Positions 7,876-16,827 of a stretch of 55,751 nucleotides of DNA are shown here, piece after piece (position 1 is the stretch's first letter; the number at the start of each line of letters is the position of its first letter). The stretch is taken from contig NZ_CCAE010000028.1 in assembly GCF_000723405.1 (NCBI RefSeq), forward strand, positions 1 to 55,751, read 5' to 3'. The stretch comes from Hydrogenophaga intermedia. Its GTDB lineage: Bacteria > Pseudomonadota > Gammaproteobacteria > Burkholderiales > Burkholderiaceae_C. A program made the translations under genes and the position numbers. The notes beneath the pieces are model-generated. The model had not been told where the DNA came from, did not search any database, and worked only from the letters and a program-made list of their open reading frames with translations.

Positions 7876-10203
7876 ATGTCGCTCACTTCGCTCGTCCTCA
7901 CCGCCCTGTTGTCCGCGCCCCTGTTGTGGGCGCTGCTGCGCTGGCGCGCGCCGCTGGCCGCGCTGGCCTGGCTGCTGCCGGCCGCGCTGTGCGCGGGCTT
8001 CGCCGGCCTGCTGCCCGAGGTGCTGGCCAATGGCGCGCGCGTGGAAGTCACGCCCTGGATCCCCAGCCTGGGCGTCGCGCTGGCGCTGCGGGCGGACGGC
8101 CTGTCCCTGCTGTCCGCGCTGCTGATCACGGGCATCGGCACGTTCATCTTCCTGTACGCGGCGCGCTACCTCGCGGGGCACGCGGACATCGCGCGCTTCT
8201 TCGCGCGGCTCACGCTGTTCATGGGCGCCATGCTGGGCGCCGTGCTGGCCGACGACCTGATCGTGCTGCTGGTGTTCTGGGAGCTGACCAGCCTGGCGTC
8301 CTTCCTGCTGATCGGCTTCACGCCCGAACAGGCGGCCTCGCGCCGCTCGGCGCAGCAAGGGCTGTTGATCACGGTGGGCGGGGGCCTGGCGCTGCTGGCC
8401 GGCGCCATCCTGCTGGGGCAGGCCGCAGGGACGTTCCGGATCTCGGAGATCCTGGCCATGGAGGGCCTGGCCACGCACCCGCACGCCGCCTGGGTGATCG
8501 CGCTGGTCGCCCTGGGCGCCTTCGCCAAATCCGCCCAGGTGCCGCTGCACGCCTGGTTGCCCAACGCCATGGTGGCGCCCACGCCGGTGTCGGCTTTCCT
8601 GCACTCGGCCACCATGGTCAAGCTGGGCGTGTACCTGCTGGCGCGCCTGAACCCGGTGTTCGGCGAGCACGCGCTGTGGACCGGCCTGCTGCTCACCACG
8701 GGCCTGGCCACCATGCTCACGGGCGCATTGCTGTCGCTGCGCGAGACGGACCTCAAGCGCGTGCTGGCGTATTCCACGGTGGTGTCGCTCGGCACCCTGG
8801 TCACGCTGATCGCGCTGCCGCACCCGCTGGCGGCCACGGCCATGGTGGCCTTCCTCATCGTGCACGCGCTGTACAAGGCCTGCCTGTTCATGGTCGCGGG
8901 CATCGTGGACCACGAGGCCGGCACGCGCGACAGCACGCAGCTCGGCGGCCTGGCGCGGCGCATGCCGCTGACGGCCGCCACCGCGTTGCTGGCGGGCCTG
9001 TCGATGGCGGGGCTGCCGCCCTTCGTGGGCTTCGTGGCCAAGGAGCTGGTGTACGAGGCGCAGCTCAGCGCCACCGCGTCCTGGCTGCCGGTGGCCATCG
9101 CCATCCTGGCCAATGCGGTGATGGTGGCGGTGGCCGGCGTGGTGACGGTGCGCGCTTTCTGGGGCCCCCTGCGCCCCACGCCGCAGACGCCACACGACCC
9201 GCCACTGGCGATGGGGATCGGCCCCGCGCTGCTGGCCGCGCTGGGCCTGCTGCTGGGTCTGGCGCCCGGCCTGGCCGGCGCTCTGGTGCAGGCCGCGGCG
9301 AGCGCCGTGGCCGGCCACCCCACCGAGACGACGCTGTCGCTGTGGCACGGCCTCACGCCCATGCTGGTGCTCAGCGCGTTCACCTTGGCGCTGGGCGTGG
9401 CCATCTACCGGGGCTGGAACCGCCTGCACCGCGCCCTGGCGGCGCGCGAGGCCATCGCCACGCACGGCCCCGACGCGGGCTACGACCGCGCCATGTCCGC
9501 CCTGCAGGCGCTGGCGCGCTGGCAGACGGAGGGCATCCAGTCGGGCAGCCTGCGCCGCTACCTGGGCGCCACGCTGGTGGTGGTGGGCGGGGCGGTGGGC
9601 CTCGCGCTGTTCGCGCGCGGCGCGCTGGCCTGGCCGTCGCTGCGGGGTGCGCTGTCGCTGTACGCCTTGTTGCCGGCCTTGCTGTTGCTGGCGGCCTGGG
9701 CCGTGGTGCGCGCACACGGCTTCCTGCGCGGCATCGTGGCGGCGGGCATGGTCGGCTTCGGGCTGGCGCTGGTGTTCCTGTTCCACGGCGCGCCGGACCT
9801 GGCGTTCACGCAGTTCTCGGTGGAGGCGGTGGCCATCGTGGTGCTGCTGGCGATCGCCGGGCGCATGCCCTTCGCGCGCGAGGACGCGCGCACCGCGCCG
9901 CAGCGCCGGGTGGACGCGGCCATCGCCATCGGCTTCGGCGCGGTGGCCTCGCTGCTGCTGCTGTCGGTGCTGGCCACGCCGTTCGACGAGCGCCTGTCCG
10001 ATTTCTTCCGCGCCGCGAGCGTGCCCGAAGCGCACGGCCGCAACCTGGTGAACGTGATCATCGTGGACTTCCGCGCGCTGGACACGCTGGGCGAGATCAC
10101 GGTGCTGGCGCTGGCGGCGCTGGCCGCGGCCGCCGCGCTGGCGGGCACGCGACGCTCGCGTGGCACCACACCTTCGCCCGATGAAGAGGAGGGCGCCGCA
10201 TGA
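7876..10203 (+). CDS. mrpA: Mrp cation/proton antiporter subunit A, first operon
   Basis: 775 aa, very hydrophobic, the size of stand-alone MrpA. The N-terminal two thirds is a NuoL-like antiporter domain with the conserved acidic membrane motif [15 protein letters not shown], the lysine motif [12 protein letters not shown] and HSATMVK. A further membrane region (about 600-760) corresponds to the MrpA C-terminal extension, including the segment [12 protein letters not shown]. MrpA and MrpD form the proton/Na+ path of a multisubunit inner-membrane antiporter that works in sodium and alkali tolerance. The gene starts the first of two Mrp operons and overlaps mrpB by ATGA. Confidence 0.93.
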   Translation: MSLTSLVLTALLSAPLLWALLRWRAPLAALAWLLPAALCAGFAGLLPEVLANGARVEVTPWIPSLGVALALRADGLSLLSALLITGIGTFIFLYAARYLAGHADIARFFARLTLFMGAMLGAVLADDLIVLLVFWELTSLASFLLIGFTPEQAASRRSAQQGLLITVGGGLALLAGAILLGQAAGTFRISEILAMEGLATHPHAAWVIALVALGAFAKSAQVPLHAWLPNAMVAPTPVSAFLHSATMVKLGVYLLARLNPVFGEHALWTGLLLTTGLATMLTGALLSLRETDLKRVLAYSTVVSLGTLVTLIALPHPLAATAMVAFLIVHALYKACLFMVAGIVDHEAGTRDSTQLGGLARRMPLTAATALLAGLSMAGLPPFVGFVAKELVYEAQLSATASWLPVAIAILANAVMVAVAGVVTVRAFWGPLRPTPQTPHDPPLAMGIGPALLAALGLLLGLAPGLAGALVQAAASAVAGHPTETTLSLWHGLTPMLVLSAFTLALGVAIYRGWNRLHRALAAREAIATHGPDAGYDRAMSALQALARWQTEGIQSGSLRRYLGATLVVVGGAVGLALFARGALAWPSLRGALSLYALLPALLLLAAWAVVRAHGFLRGIVAAGMVGFGLALVFLFHGAPDLAFTQFSVEAVAIVVLLAIAGRMPFAREDARTAPQRRVDAAIAIGFGAVASLLLLSVLATPFDERLSDFFRAASVPEAHGRNLVNVIIVDFRALDTLGEITVLALAALAAAAALAGTRRSRGTTPSPDEEEGAA

Positions 10204-10612
10204 ACTCCCCCATCCTGACCGTGGCCGGACGGATGCTGTTGCCCCTGGCCCTGCTGTTCTCGCTGTACCTGCTCTGGCGCGGTCACAACGAGCCCGGTGG
10301 CGGCTTCGTGGGCGGGCTGGTGGCGGCGGCCGGCTTCACGGTGCACGCGCTGCCGCGCGGGCGCGCGGCCCTGCTGAAGGCGCTGCGCTGGCCGCCCGCC
10401 TCGATCGCCGGTGTCGGCCTCCTGCTGGCCCTGGCCTCGGGCCTGCCCGCGCTGTTCGCGCAGGCGCCGTTCCTCACGCACCAGTGGCGGTTCTGGGACA
10501 ACGGCTTCGCGCTGGGCACGACGCTGGTGTTCGACATCGGCGTCTACCTCGCCGTGCTGGGCGCGGTGTGCGCCTTCGTGGGCTACTACCTCGGCGAGGA
10601 GGCCGAACACTG

Positions 10613-10613
<1 letters not shown>
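10200..10613 (+). CDS. mrpB: Mrp antiporter subunit B, first operon
   Basis: 137 aa with about four membrane segments. It carries the MrpB hallmark [10 protein letters not shown] (residues about 23-32). In this operon MrpB is a separate protein, whereas the second operon fuses it to MrpA. It overlaps mrpA by four bases and mrpC by one. MrpB is required for assembly and activity of the antiporter complex. Confidence 0.92.
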
Positions 10614-10971
<358 letters not shown>

Positions 10972-10975
<4 letters not shown>

Positions 10976-12531
10976 CGCCGCACCTGCTGCTCACCCTGCC
11001 CGTGGCCATCCCCCTGGCCACGCTGGCCCTGTGCGCACTGCTGCAACGCAGGCCCGCGTTGCAGCGCGCCATCAGCCTGCTCGGTAGCGCCGGGCTGCTC
11101 ATCGCCAGTGGCCTGCTGCTGCGCGCCGTGTTCGACGGCACTGTGCTTGCCACGCAGTTCGGCCGCTGGCCCGCGCCCTTCGGCATCAGCTTCGTCGCCG
11201 ATCGTTTCGCCGCCGCCATGGTGGTCATCACCGGCCTGATGGCCGTGGCGGTGTCGGTCTACGCCCTGGCCAGCGGCGCGAAGGAGCGCGAGCGCGCGTG
11301 GTTCCACCCGCTGTACCACGGCCTGCTGCTGGGCGTCACCGGCGCCTTCCTCACGGGCGACATCTTCAACCTCTACGTGTGGTTCGAGATCATGCTCATC
11401 GCGTCCTTCGGCCTGCTGGTGCAGGGCGGCACGCGCGCGCAGCTCGACGCCGGCGTGAAGTACGTGGTGCTCAACCTGCTGGTCACCACGCTGTTCCTGC
11501 TGGGCGTGGGCCTGCTCTACGGCCTCACGGGCACGCTCAACATGGCGGACCTGTCGCTGGCGCTGCCGCAGGTGCCCAACCAGGGCCTGGTGGGCACGCT
11601 GGCCCTGCTGTTCCTGCTGGCCTTCGGCGCCAAGGCCGCGGTGTTCCCGCTGTTCTTCTGGTTGCCGGCCGCGTACCACACGGCCAGCGCGCCGGTGGTG
11701 GCCATCTTCGCGGCGCTGCTCACCAAGGTGGGCGTGTACGCCATCCTGCGTTGCTTCACGCTGGTGTTTGGCGGCACGCTGGATTTCATCGGTCCCATCG
11801 TGGGCGTGCTGGCCGCGCTGACGATGGTCACGGGCGTGCTGGGCGCGGCCGCGCACTACGACGTGCGGCGCATCCTGTCCTTTCACATCATCAGTCAGAT
11901 CGGCTACATGCTGGTAGGCCTGGCCGTGGCCACGCCGCTGGCGATCGCGGGCGCCATCCTGTACGTGCTGCACCACATCGTGGTCAAGGCCAACCTGTTC
12001 CTGATCGCGGGCGCCATCCGCCTGGCCGGCGGGTCGCACGACCTGAAGCGCATCGGCGGCCTGCACCGCAGCGCGCCGATGCTGGCGCTGCTGTTCGTGG
12101 TGCCCGCGCTCTCGCTGGCGGGCTTGCCGCCGCTGTCGGGCTTCTGGGCCAAGTTTCTGGTGATCCGCTCGAGCCTTGAGGCCGGCCACGTGGCGCTGGC
12201 CGTGGTGGCGCTGGTGGTGGGCGCGCTCACGCTGTACTCGATGCTCAAGATCTGGAACGAGGCCTTCTGGAAGGCGCCGGGCGAGCGGTCGATGCGAGCC
12301 GCGAGCGAATGGCGCGCCCACGGCGCTTCGCGCGCGGCGCTGCTGCTGCCCATTGCCGCGCTGGCCGCCATCACGCTGACGATCGGCTTGTGGACCGAGC
12401 CCTTCGTCGACTTCTCGATCCGTGCGGCCGAACAGATGCTGGGCCGCGAGGCCTACGTGCAGGCCGTGCTGGGCGCGCAGGCGCCCGCCGCGCCGCTCCC
12501 CGTGTCCTTGCCCGAAGGAGTTGCCCCATGA
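10972..12531 (+). CDS. mrpD: Mrp antiporter subunit D, first operon
   Basis: 519 aa, a NuoM/NuoN-like polytopic antiporter subunit. It has the membrane glutamate motif LYVWFEIMLIASFGLL and the lysine motif FGAKAAVFPLFFWLP. The start at 10972 is set by the ATGA overlap with mrpC. MrpD is one of the two proton-pumping-like subunits of the antiporter. The last 20 residues are Ala/Pro-rich. Confidence 0.93.
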
Positions 12532-12860
12532 ACCTGTGGCTGAAACGCGCACGCGCCTGGCTGGTGCTGGCCGGCCTGTTCGCGCGCGAACTCGTGCTGT
12601 CGGTGAACGACGTGCTCAAGGCGGTGCTGCGGCCCTCGCGCGTGCAGCGCAGCGGCATCGTCGCCGTGCCCTTGAGCCTGCGCGACGACGCCTCGATCGC
12701 GTTGCTGGCCAACCTGGTGACGCTCACACCGGGCACCACCAGCCTGCATGTGTCGGACGACAAGGGCGTGCTCTACGTGCACGCCATGAACCTGGGCGAC
12801 GACACGGTCGCGCAGATCCAGAGCGGCTTCGAGCGCCGCGTGAAGGAGTGCCTGGAATGA
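12528..12860 (+). CDS. mrpE: Mrp antiporter subunit E, first operon
   Basis: 110 aa, shorter than the usual 158-180 aa. It has one hydrophobic N-terminal segment (WLVLAGLFARELVLSVND) and the conserved cytoplasmic domain with LLANLVTLTPGTTSL and VHAMNLGD. The start overlaps mrpD by ATGA, with a GAAGGAG ribosome binding site. It aligns with the C-terminal part of the 182-aa MrpE of the second operon. The missing part is the N-terminal membrane segments, suggesting a reduced but conserved form. Confidence 0.88.
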   Translation: MNLWLKRARAWLVLAGLFARELVLSVNDVLKAVLRPSRVQRSGIVAVPLSLRDDASIALLANLVTLTPGTTSLHVSDDKGVLYVHAMNLGDDTVAQIQSGFERRVKECLE

Positions 12861-13150
12861 ACGAAACCCTTTTTGATGGCGTGCTGGTGATCAGCGCGCT
12901 GCTGCTGGCCGGCGCGGTGCTGGCCGCGGGCGTGCGCATCGTGCGCGGGCCGGCCGCGGCCGACCGCGTGATCGCGCTGGACATGCTGGGCTTGATCGGC
13001 GTGGCCGCCGCCGGTCTGGCCGCGCTGGTCTCGGGGGCGCCTGCCTTCGTGGACGTCGCCCTGGGCGTGGCGCTGGTGGGCTTCCTGGCCACCGTGGCTT
13101 TCGCGGGCTTCATCGCGCGCGGCGCGCGGCAAGAGGAGGAGCGGCCATGA
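12857..13150 (+). CDS. mrpF: Mrp antiporter subunit F, first operon
   Basis: 97 aa with three membrane helices and the MrpF motif RIVRGPAAADRVIALD (about 27-42). It overlaps mrpE and mrpG by four bases each. It is a small hydrophobic Mrp subunit, implicated in other systems in cholate and Na+ efflux. Confidence 0.9.
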   Translation: MNETLFDGVLVISALLLAGAVLAAGVRIVRGPAAADRVIALDMLGLIGVAAAGLAALVSGAPAFVDVALGVALVGFLATVAFAGFIARGARQEEERP

Positions 13151-13959
13151 ACGAGTGGATCGGATCCGTGCTGCTGCTGGGCGGCGCGCTGCTGTGCCTG
13201 TTCGCGGCGCTGGGCGTGCTGCGCCTGCCTGACTTCTTCATGCGCATGCACGCCGCCACCAAGGCCGGCGTGGCCGGCAGCGGCCTGGTGTTGCTGGGCG
13301 TGGCCGCGCTGCATGGCGACGCGGGGACCTGGATCAAGGCCGCACTGGCGGTGCTGTTCCTGCTGCTCACCACGCCAGTGGCCGGTCACCTCATCGGGCG
13401 AGCGGGTTACCTCAGCGGCGTGCCCCTGTGGCGCGGCACGCGGGAGGACGCGCTGGCCGGCGTGCTGCCGCGCGGCGGCCTCGACGAAGCACACCCGAGC
13501 GACGACGCACCGGTGCGCCGCGTGCTGCTGGCGCTGGCGGCCGGGCCGCACATCGACAAGGCGATCGCGCAGTCGGTGGCGCTGGCACGCCGCCACGGGG
13601 CCGAACTGTGCGGCGTGGCGGTGATCGATCTGCCACGGCTGCAGAACGTGGGACCGGTGCCGATCGGTGCCGGTTGGCACGCGCAGCGCATGCGCGAGAA
13701 CCGCATCGCGCAGGCGCGCCGCGCGGCGGCCGACGTGATCGAGCGCTTCGAGGCGGCGGCGCGCGCCAGCGGCCTGCGCTGGAGCACCCAGCTGGAGGAG
13801 GGCCGCCCGCGCGCCGTGCTGCGCGCCTGCTGCGACGAAACCACGCTGATGACGGTCGCCGCCGAAGGCTGGTTCGATCAGGGCGTGCTGGACCTGCGCG
13901 TGGACGTCGCCGGCCGCCTGGACCTGCCGGGCCTGCGGCCTTTGCGCGTGCTGCGCTGA
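13147..13959 (+). CDS. mrpG: MrpG fused to a UspA-like domain, first operon
   Basis: 270 aa, more than twice the usual 110-120 aa. Residues 1-100 are a normal MrpG (three helices, motif LRLPDFFMRMHAATKAG). From about 124 the protein becomes a soluble alpha/beta domain: VRRVLLALAAGPHIDKAI, then ALARRHGAELCGVAVIDLPR, a long amphipathic helix at 180-210 and an acidic-Glu segment. This pattern looks like a universal stress protein (UspA) fold. The nucleotide-loop G-2x-G-9x-G motif of ATP-binding Usps is not evident. The reading frame is continuous, so this is a real fusion. It may couple antiporter activity to a cytoplasmic signal. The Usp call is by pattern and should be checked by fold search. 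Confidence 0.82.
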   Translation: MNEWIGSVLLLGGALLCLFAALGVLRLPDFFMRMHAATKAGVAGSGLVLLGVAALHGDAGTWIKAALAVLFLLLTTPVAGHLIGRAGYLSGVPLWRGTREDALAGVLPRGGLDEAHPSDDAPVRRVLLALAAGPHIDKAIAQSVALARRHGAELCGVAVIDLPRLQNVGPVPIGAGWHAQRMRENRIAQARRAAADVIERFEAAARASGLRWSTQLEEGRPRAVLRACCDETTLMTVAAEGWFDQGVLDLRVDVAGRLDLPGLRPLRVLR

Positions 13960-13981
13960 ACGCGGGCCTACGATCGGGCCC

Positions 13982-15445
13982 ATGCCCCGATCGCCCATGA
14001 CCCGCTGGATCACCCGACTGCCCATGACCGCGCGCCTGTCCCTGGCGGTGGTGGCCGTCATCCTGGTGACCGCCCTGGGCACCACGCAGATCGCGATGCA
14101 GGGCCTGTTGCGGCAGGTGGAGCGCCAGATCGAGCGCACGGGACAGATCTACCTCGACGGCCTGGCCGCGGCGCTGCTGCCGCCCGTGATGGCGAACGAC
14201 GGCGCGGGCATCGAGCGCGCGCTGGACGAGGCCCTGCGAATGCACCAGGGCCTGGTGGACCGGCACCTGTTCCTGCTCGACGGGACGGGACAGCCGCTGG
14301 CCCGGGCCGACCGCGCCGGCCTGCACGACGTGCCACTGCCCGACGCCGTGACGGAGATGCCGCAGGGCGACCAGATCGACATCGACGACCGCAGCTACTG
14401 GGTGTGGCGCCCGCTGAGCGACGACCGCCTGAGCGCCGGCGGCCAGGCGGGCGCGCTGACGGTGGTGGCCAACCTGGACCTGACCGACTACGTGGCCGAA
14501 CGCCAGCGGCTGTGGTGGCGCGTGGTGCTGTTCAATTTGGGCTTGGGCGTGGTGTGCGCCGCGCTGGGCGTGCTGGTGATGCGCCGCCTGCAGCGCCCGC
14601 TGGACCTGCTCACGCGGCACCTGCAGCGCACCGGCGAGGCCGGGCCCGAGCCCGTGGCCGAGGCGCTCATCCCGCCCAACGACGGTGAGAACGCGCGTCT
14701 GCTGCGCGCCTACAACCGCATGGCCGGCGCGGCACGCGAGCGCGAGGCCCTGATCACCCGCATGGCCGAGCAGGAACGCGAGGCCGTGCTGGGCCGCTTG
14801 TCCGCCACGCTGGCGCATGAGGTGCGCAATCCCCTGGCCGGCGTGCTCACCGCCGTCGACACGCTGCGTCGATTCGGCGAGCGACCCGAGACGCGTGCCG
14901 AAGCGCTGGACTTCATGGAGCGCGGCCTGCGCGTGCTCGGCGGCGTGGTGGACGCGACCCTGGCCACGCACCGCCCGGTCGATGGCGCGCTCGCCTTCGG
15001 CCCGCAGGACCTCGAAGACGTGCGCCGCCTGCTCACGCCTCAGGCGCGCCGGGCCGGCGTAGCGCTGGTGCTCGATTCCACGTTGGCGCACACGGTGCCG
15101 CTGGCCGGCGGGGAAGTGCGCCAGGTGCTGCTGAACCTGCTGCTCAACGCCATCCAGGCCTCGGCGGCTGGCACGCGCGTCACGCTGCGCTGCGAGGCGC
15201 GCGCCGACCACCTGTGGCTGGAGGTGATCGACGAGGGCGCGGGCCTGCCCGGGCCGCTGGCCGCGAGCCTGGAGCGGGGCGAGGCCCCCGCACCTGGCGC
15301 GGGCCTGGGGGTGGCGGTGGTGGTGCGCCTGGTGCAGCGGCTGCGCGGGCGCGTGGCGGTGCGGGCACACTCGGGTCAGGGCACTCGCATCGCGCTCGAA
15401 CTGCCGTTCGATGACGTCCCTGCCGACGACGCTTCCACGCCATGA
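13982..15445 (+). CDS. Membrane sensor histidine kinase
   Basis: 487 aa. One membrane helix at about 18-40 and a second at about 180-200 flank a periplasmic sensor of about 140 residues. A HAMP-like linker follows, then the HisKA domain with H-box SATLAHEVRNPL (His279 as phosphoacceptor), and a HATPase domain with the N-box LLNAIQASAAG and the G-boxes DEGAGLPG and GAGLGVAVV. It lies between the two Mrp operons and overlaps the response regulator gene by ATGA. It probably reads an envelope or ion-related signal and controls one or both antiporters; that target is an inference. An internal ATG at 13997 is an alternative start. Confidence 0.9.
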   Translation: MPRSPMTRWITRLPMTARLSLAVVAVILVTALGTTQIAMQGLLRQVERQIERTGQIYLDGLAAALLPPVMANDGAGIERALDEALRMHQGLVDRHLFLLDGTGQPLARADRAGLHDVPLPDAVTEMPQGDQIDIDDRSYWVWRPLSDDRLSAGGQAGALTVVANLDLTDYVAERQRLWWRVVLFNLGLGVVCAALGVLVMRRLQRPLDLLTRHLQRTGEAGPEPVAEALIPPNDGENARLLRAYNRMAGAAREREALITRMAEQEREAVLGRLSATLAHEVRNPLAGVLTAVDTLRRFGERPETRAEALDFMERGLRVLGGVVDATLATHRPVDGALAFGPQDLEDVRRLLTPQARRAGVALVLDSTLAHTVPLAGGEVRQVLLNLLLNAIQASAAGTRVTLRCEARADHLWLEVIDEGAGLPGPLAASLERGEAPAPGAGLGVAVVVRLVQRLRGRVAVRAHSGQGTRIALELPFDDVPADDASTP

Positions 15446-16776
15446 CCGCCGCCCCCTCCGCCATCCACGTGCTGCTGATCGAGGACGACTCCGTGCTCGG
15501 CGGCGCGCTGGTGCAGCGCCTGCGGCTTGAGGGTTTCCATGTGAGCCACGCCAGCGACGGCGAGCAGGCCCTGAGCGCCTTGCGCCGCCAGCGGCCCGAC
15601 TTCGTGCTGAGCGACATCCGCCTGCCCGACGGCTCGGGTGAGGACCTGTACCGCCGCGCCTTGCCCTACCTCGGGCGAACGCCCATCGTCTTCGCCACCG
15701 CCTTCGCCGATGTGGGCCAGGCCGTGCGCCTGGTGCGCGCGGGCGCCGACGACTACCTCACCAAGCCCTTCGATGTCGATGCGCTGGTCGAGCGCATCCG
15801 AGCGCTGGTGCCGGCGGCGGCCGGCGAAGGACCGACCCTGGGCTTCGGCCTGTCGCCCGCCACCGCGCGCCTGGCCGCCGACCTGGAGCGACTGGCAGCG
15901 CGCGACGTGCCCGTGCTGCTGCTGGGCGAGACCGGCGTGGGCAAGGAAGTGGCGGCGCGCCGCCTGCACGAGGCCTCGGCGCGCGCGAACGGGCCCTTCG
16001 TGGCGGTGAACTGCGGTGCCGTGCCGCGAGAACTGATGGAGAGTCAGTTCTTCGGCCACGAGCGCGGTGCCTTCACGGGCGCCAGCGGCGCGCACGTGGG
16101 CTGGTTCGAGGAAGCCGCGGGCGGCACGCTGTTCCTGGACGAGATCGGCGAGCTCGACCCGCGACTGCAGACGGCCTTGCTGCGCGTGCTGCAGGACGGG
16201 CATTTCCGCCGCCTGGGCGCGCGCCAGGACCAGCGCTTCAGCGGCCGCGTGGTGGCCGCCACCAACGCCGACCTGGGCGCGCGCATCGCCGAGCGCGCTT
16301 TCCGCGAGGATCTGTACTACCGCCTGGCCGTGGTGGAGCTGCGCGTGCCGCCGCTGCGCGAACGCCCGGACGAGGTGCTGCCGCTGGCGCGCGGCCTGCT
16401 CCAGCAGGCGACCGAGCGCCAGGGTCTGGCCACGCCCGCCTTGTCCGGCGAGACCGAGGCCGCGCTGCGCGCGCACGACTGGCCCGGCAATGTGCGCGAG
16501 TTGCGCAACCGCATCGAACGCGCCGTGGCCCTGTGCGACGGCCATACCCTGGGCGCGGGCGACCTCTTCCCGGAGCGCGCGCTCGACGAGCCGGGTCCCG
16601 CGGCCACGCTGGCCGATGCGCGCGAACGCGCGGAGCTGGCGCAGATCGAGCGCGCGCTGGAGCAGTCGGGTGGGCGCCTGGCCGAGGCCGCGCAGCGCCT
16701 GGGCATCTCCCGCACCACGCTGTGGAAGCGGCGCAAGAAGCTGACGGGGGACGAGGGCGGTTCGTCGAACAGTTGA
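15442..16776 (+). CDS. NtrC-family sigma54-dependent response regulator
   Basis: 444 aa. The receiver domain (about 8-120) has phosphoacceptor Asp58 in LSDIRLPDG and Lys108 in YLTKPF. The AAA+ domain has Walker A GETGVGKE (162-169), the sigma54-contacting loop GAFTGA (209-214) and Walker B GGTLFLDE (227-234). A Fis-type helix-turn-helix ends the protein (AQRLGISRTTLWKRRKKL). All parts needed to activate sigma54 RNA polymerase are present. It is cognate to the overlapping kinase. Position suggests control of the flanking mrp operons. The only -24/-12-like site I could find (7831-7846) is weak. Confidence 0.92.
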   Translation: MTAAPSAIHVLLIEDDSVLGGALVQRLRLEGFHVSHASDGEQALSALRRQRPDFVLSDIRLPDGSGEDLYRRALPYLGRTPIVFATAFADVGQAVRLVRAGADDYLTKPFDVDALVERIRALVPAAAGEGPTLGFGLSPATARLAADLERLAARDVPVLLLGETGVGKEVAARRLHEASARANGPFVAVNCGAVPRELMESQFFGHERGAFTGASGAHVGWFEEAAGGTLFLDEIGELDPRLQTALLRVLQDGHFRRLGARQDQRFSGRVVAATNADLGARIAERAFREDLYYRLAVVELRVPPLRERPDEVLPLARGLLQQATERQGLATPALSGETEAALRAHDWPGNVRELRNRIERAVALCDGHTLGAGDLFPERALDEPGPAATLADARERAELAQIERALEQSGGRLAEAAQRLGISRTTLWKRRKKLTGDEGGSSNS

Positions 16777-16827
16777 CCGGCCGGCTTGGCGGAACTTCAC
16801 GCGCCGTTCTGGCCCTAGACTCGAGCC

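Noticed and set aside
16784..16800. Possible sigma54 site TTGGCGGAACTTCACGC before the second Mrp operon
   Set aside because: GG and GC are one base too far apart; sigma54 spacing is strict.
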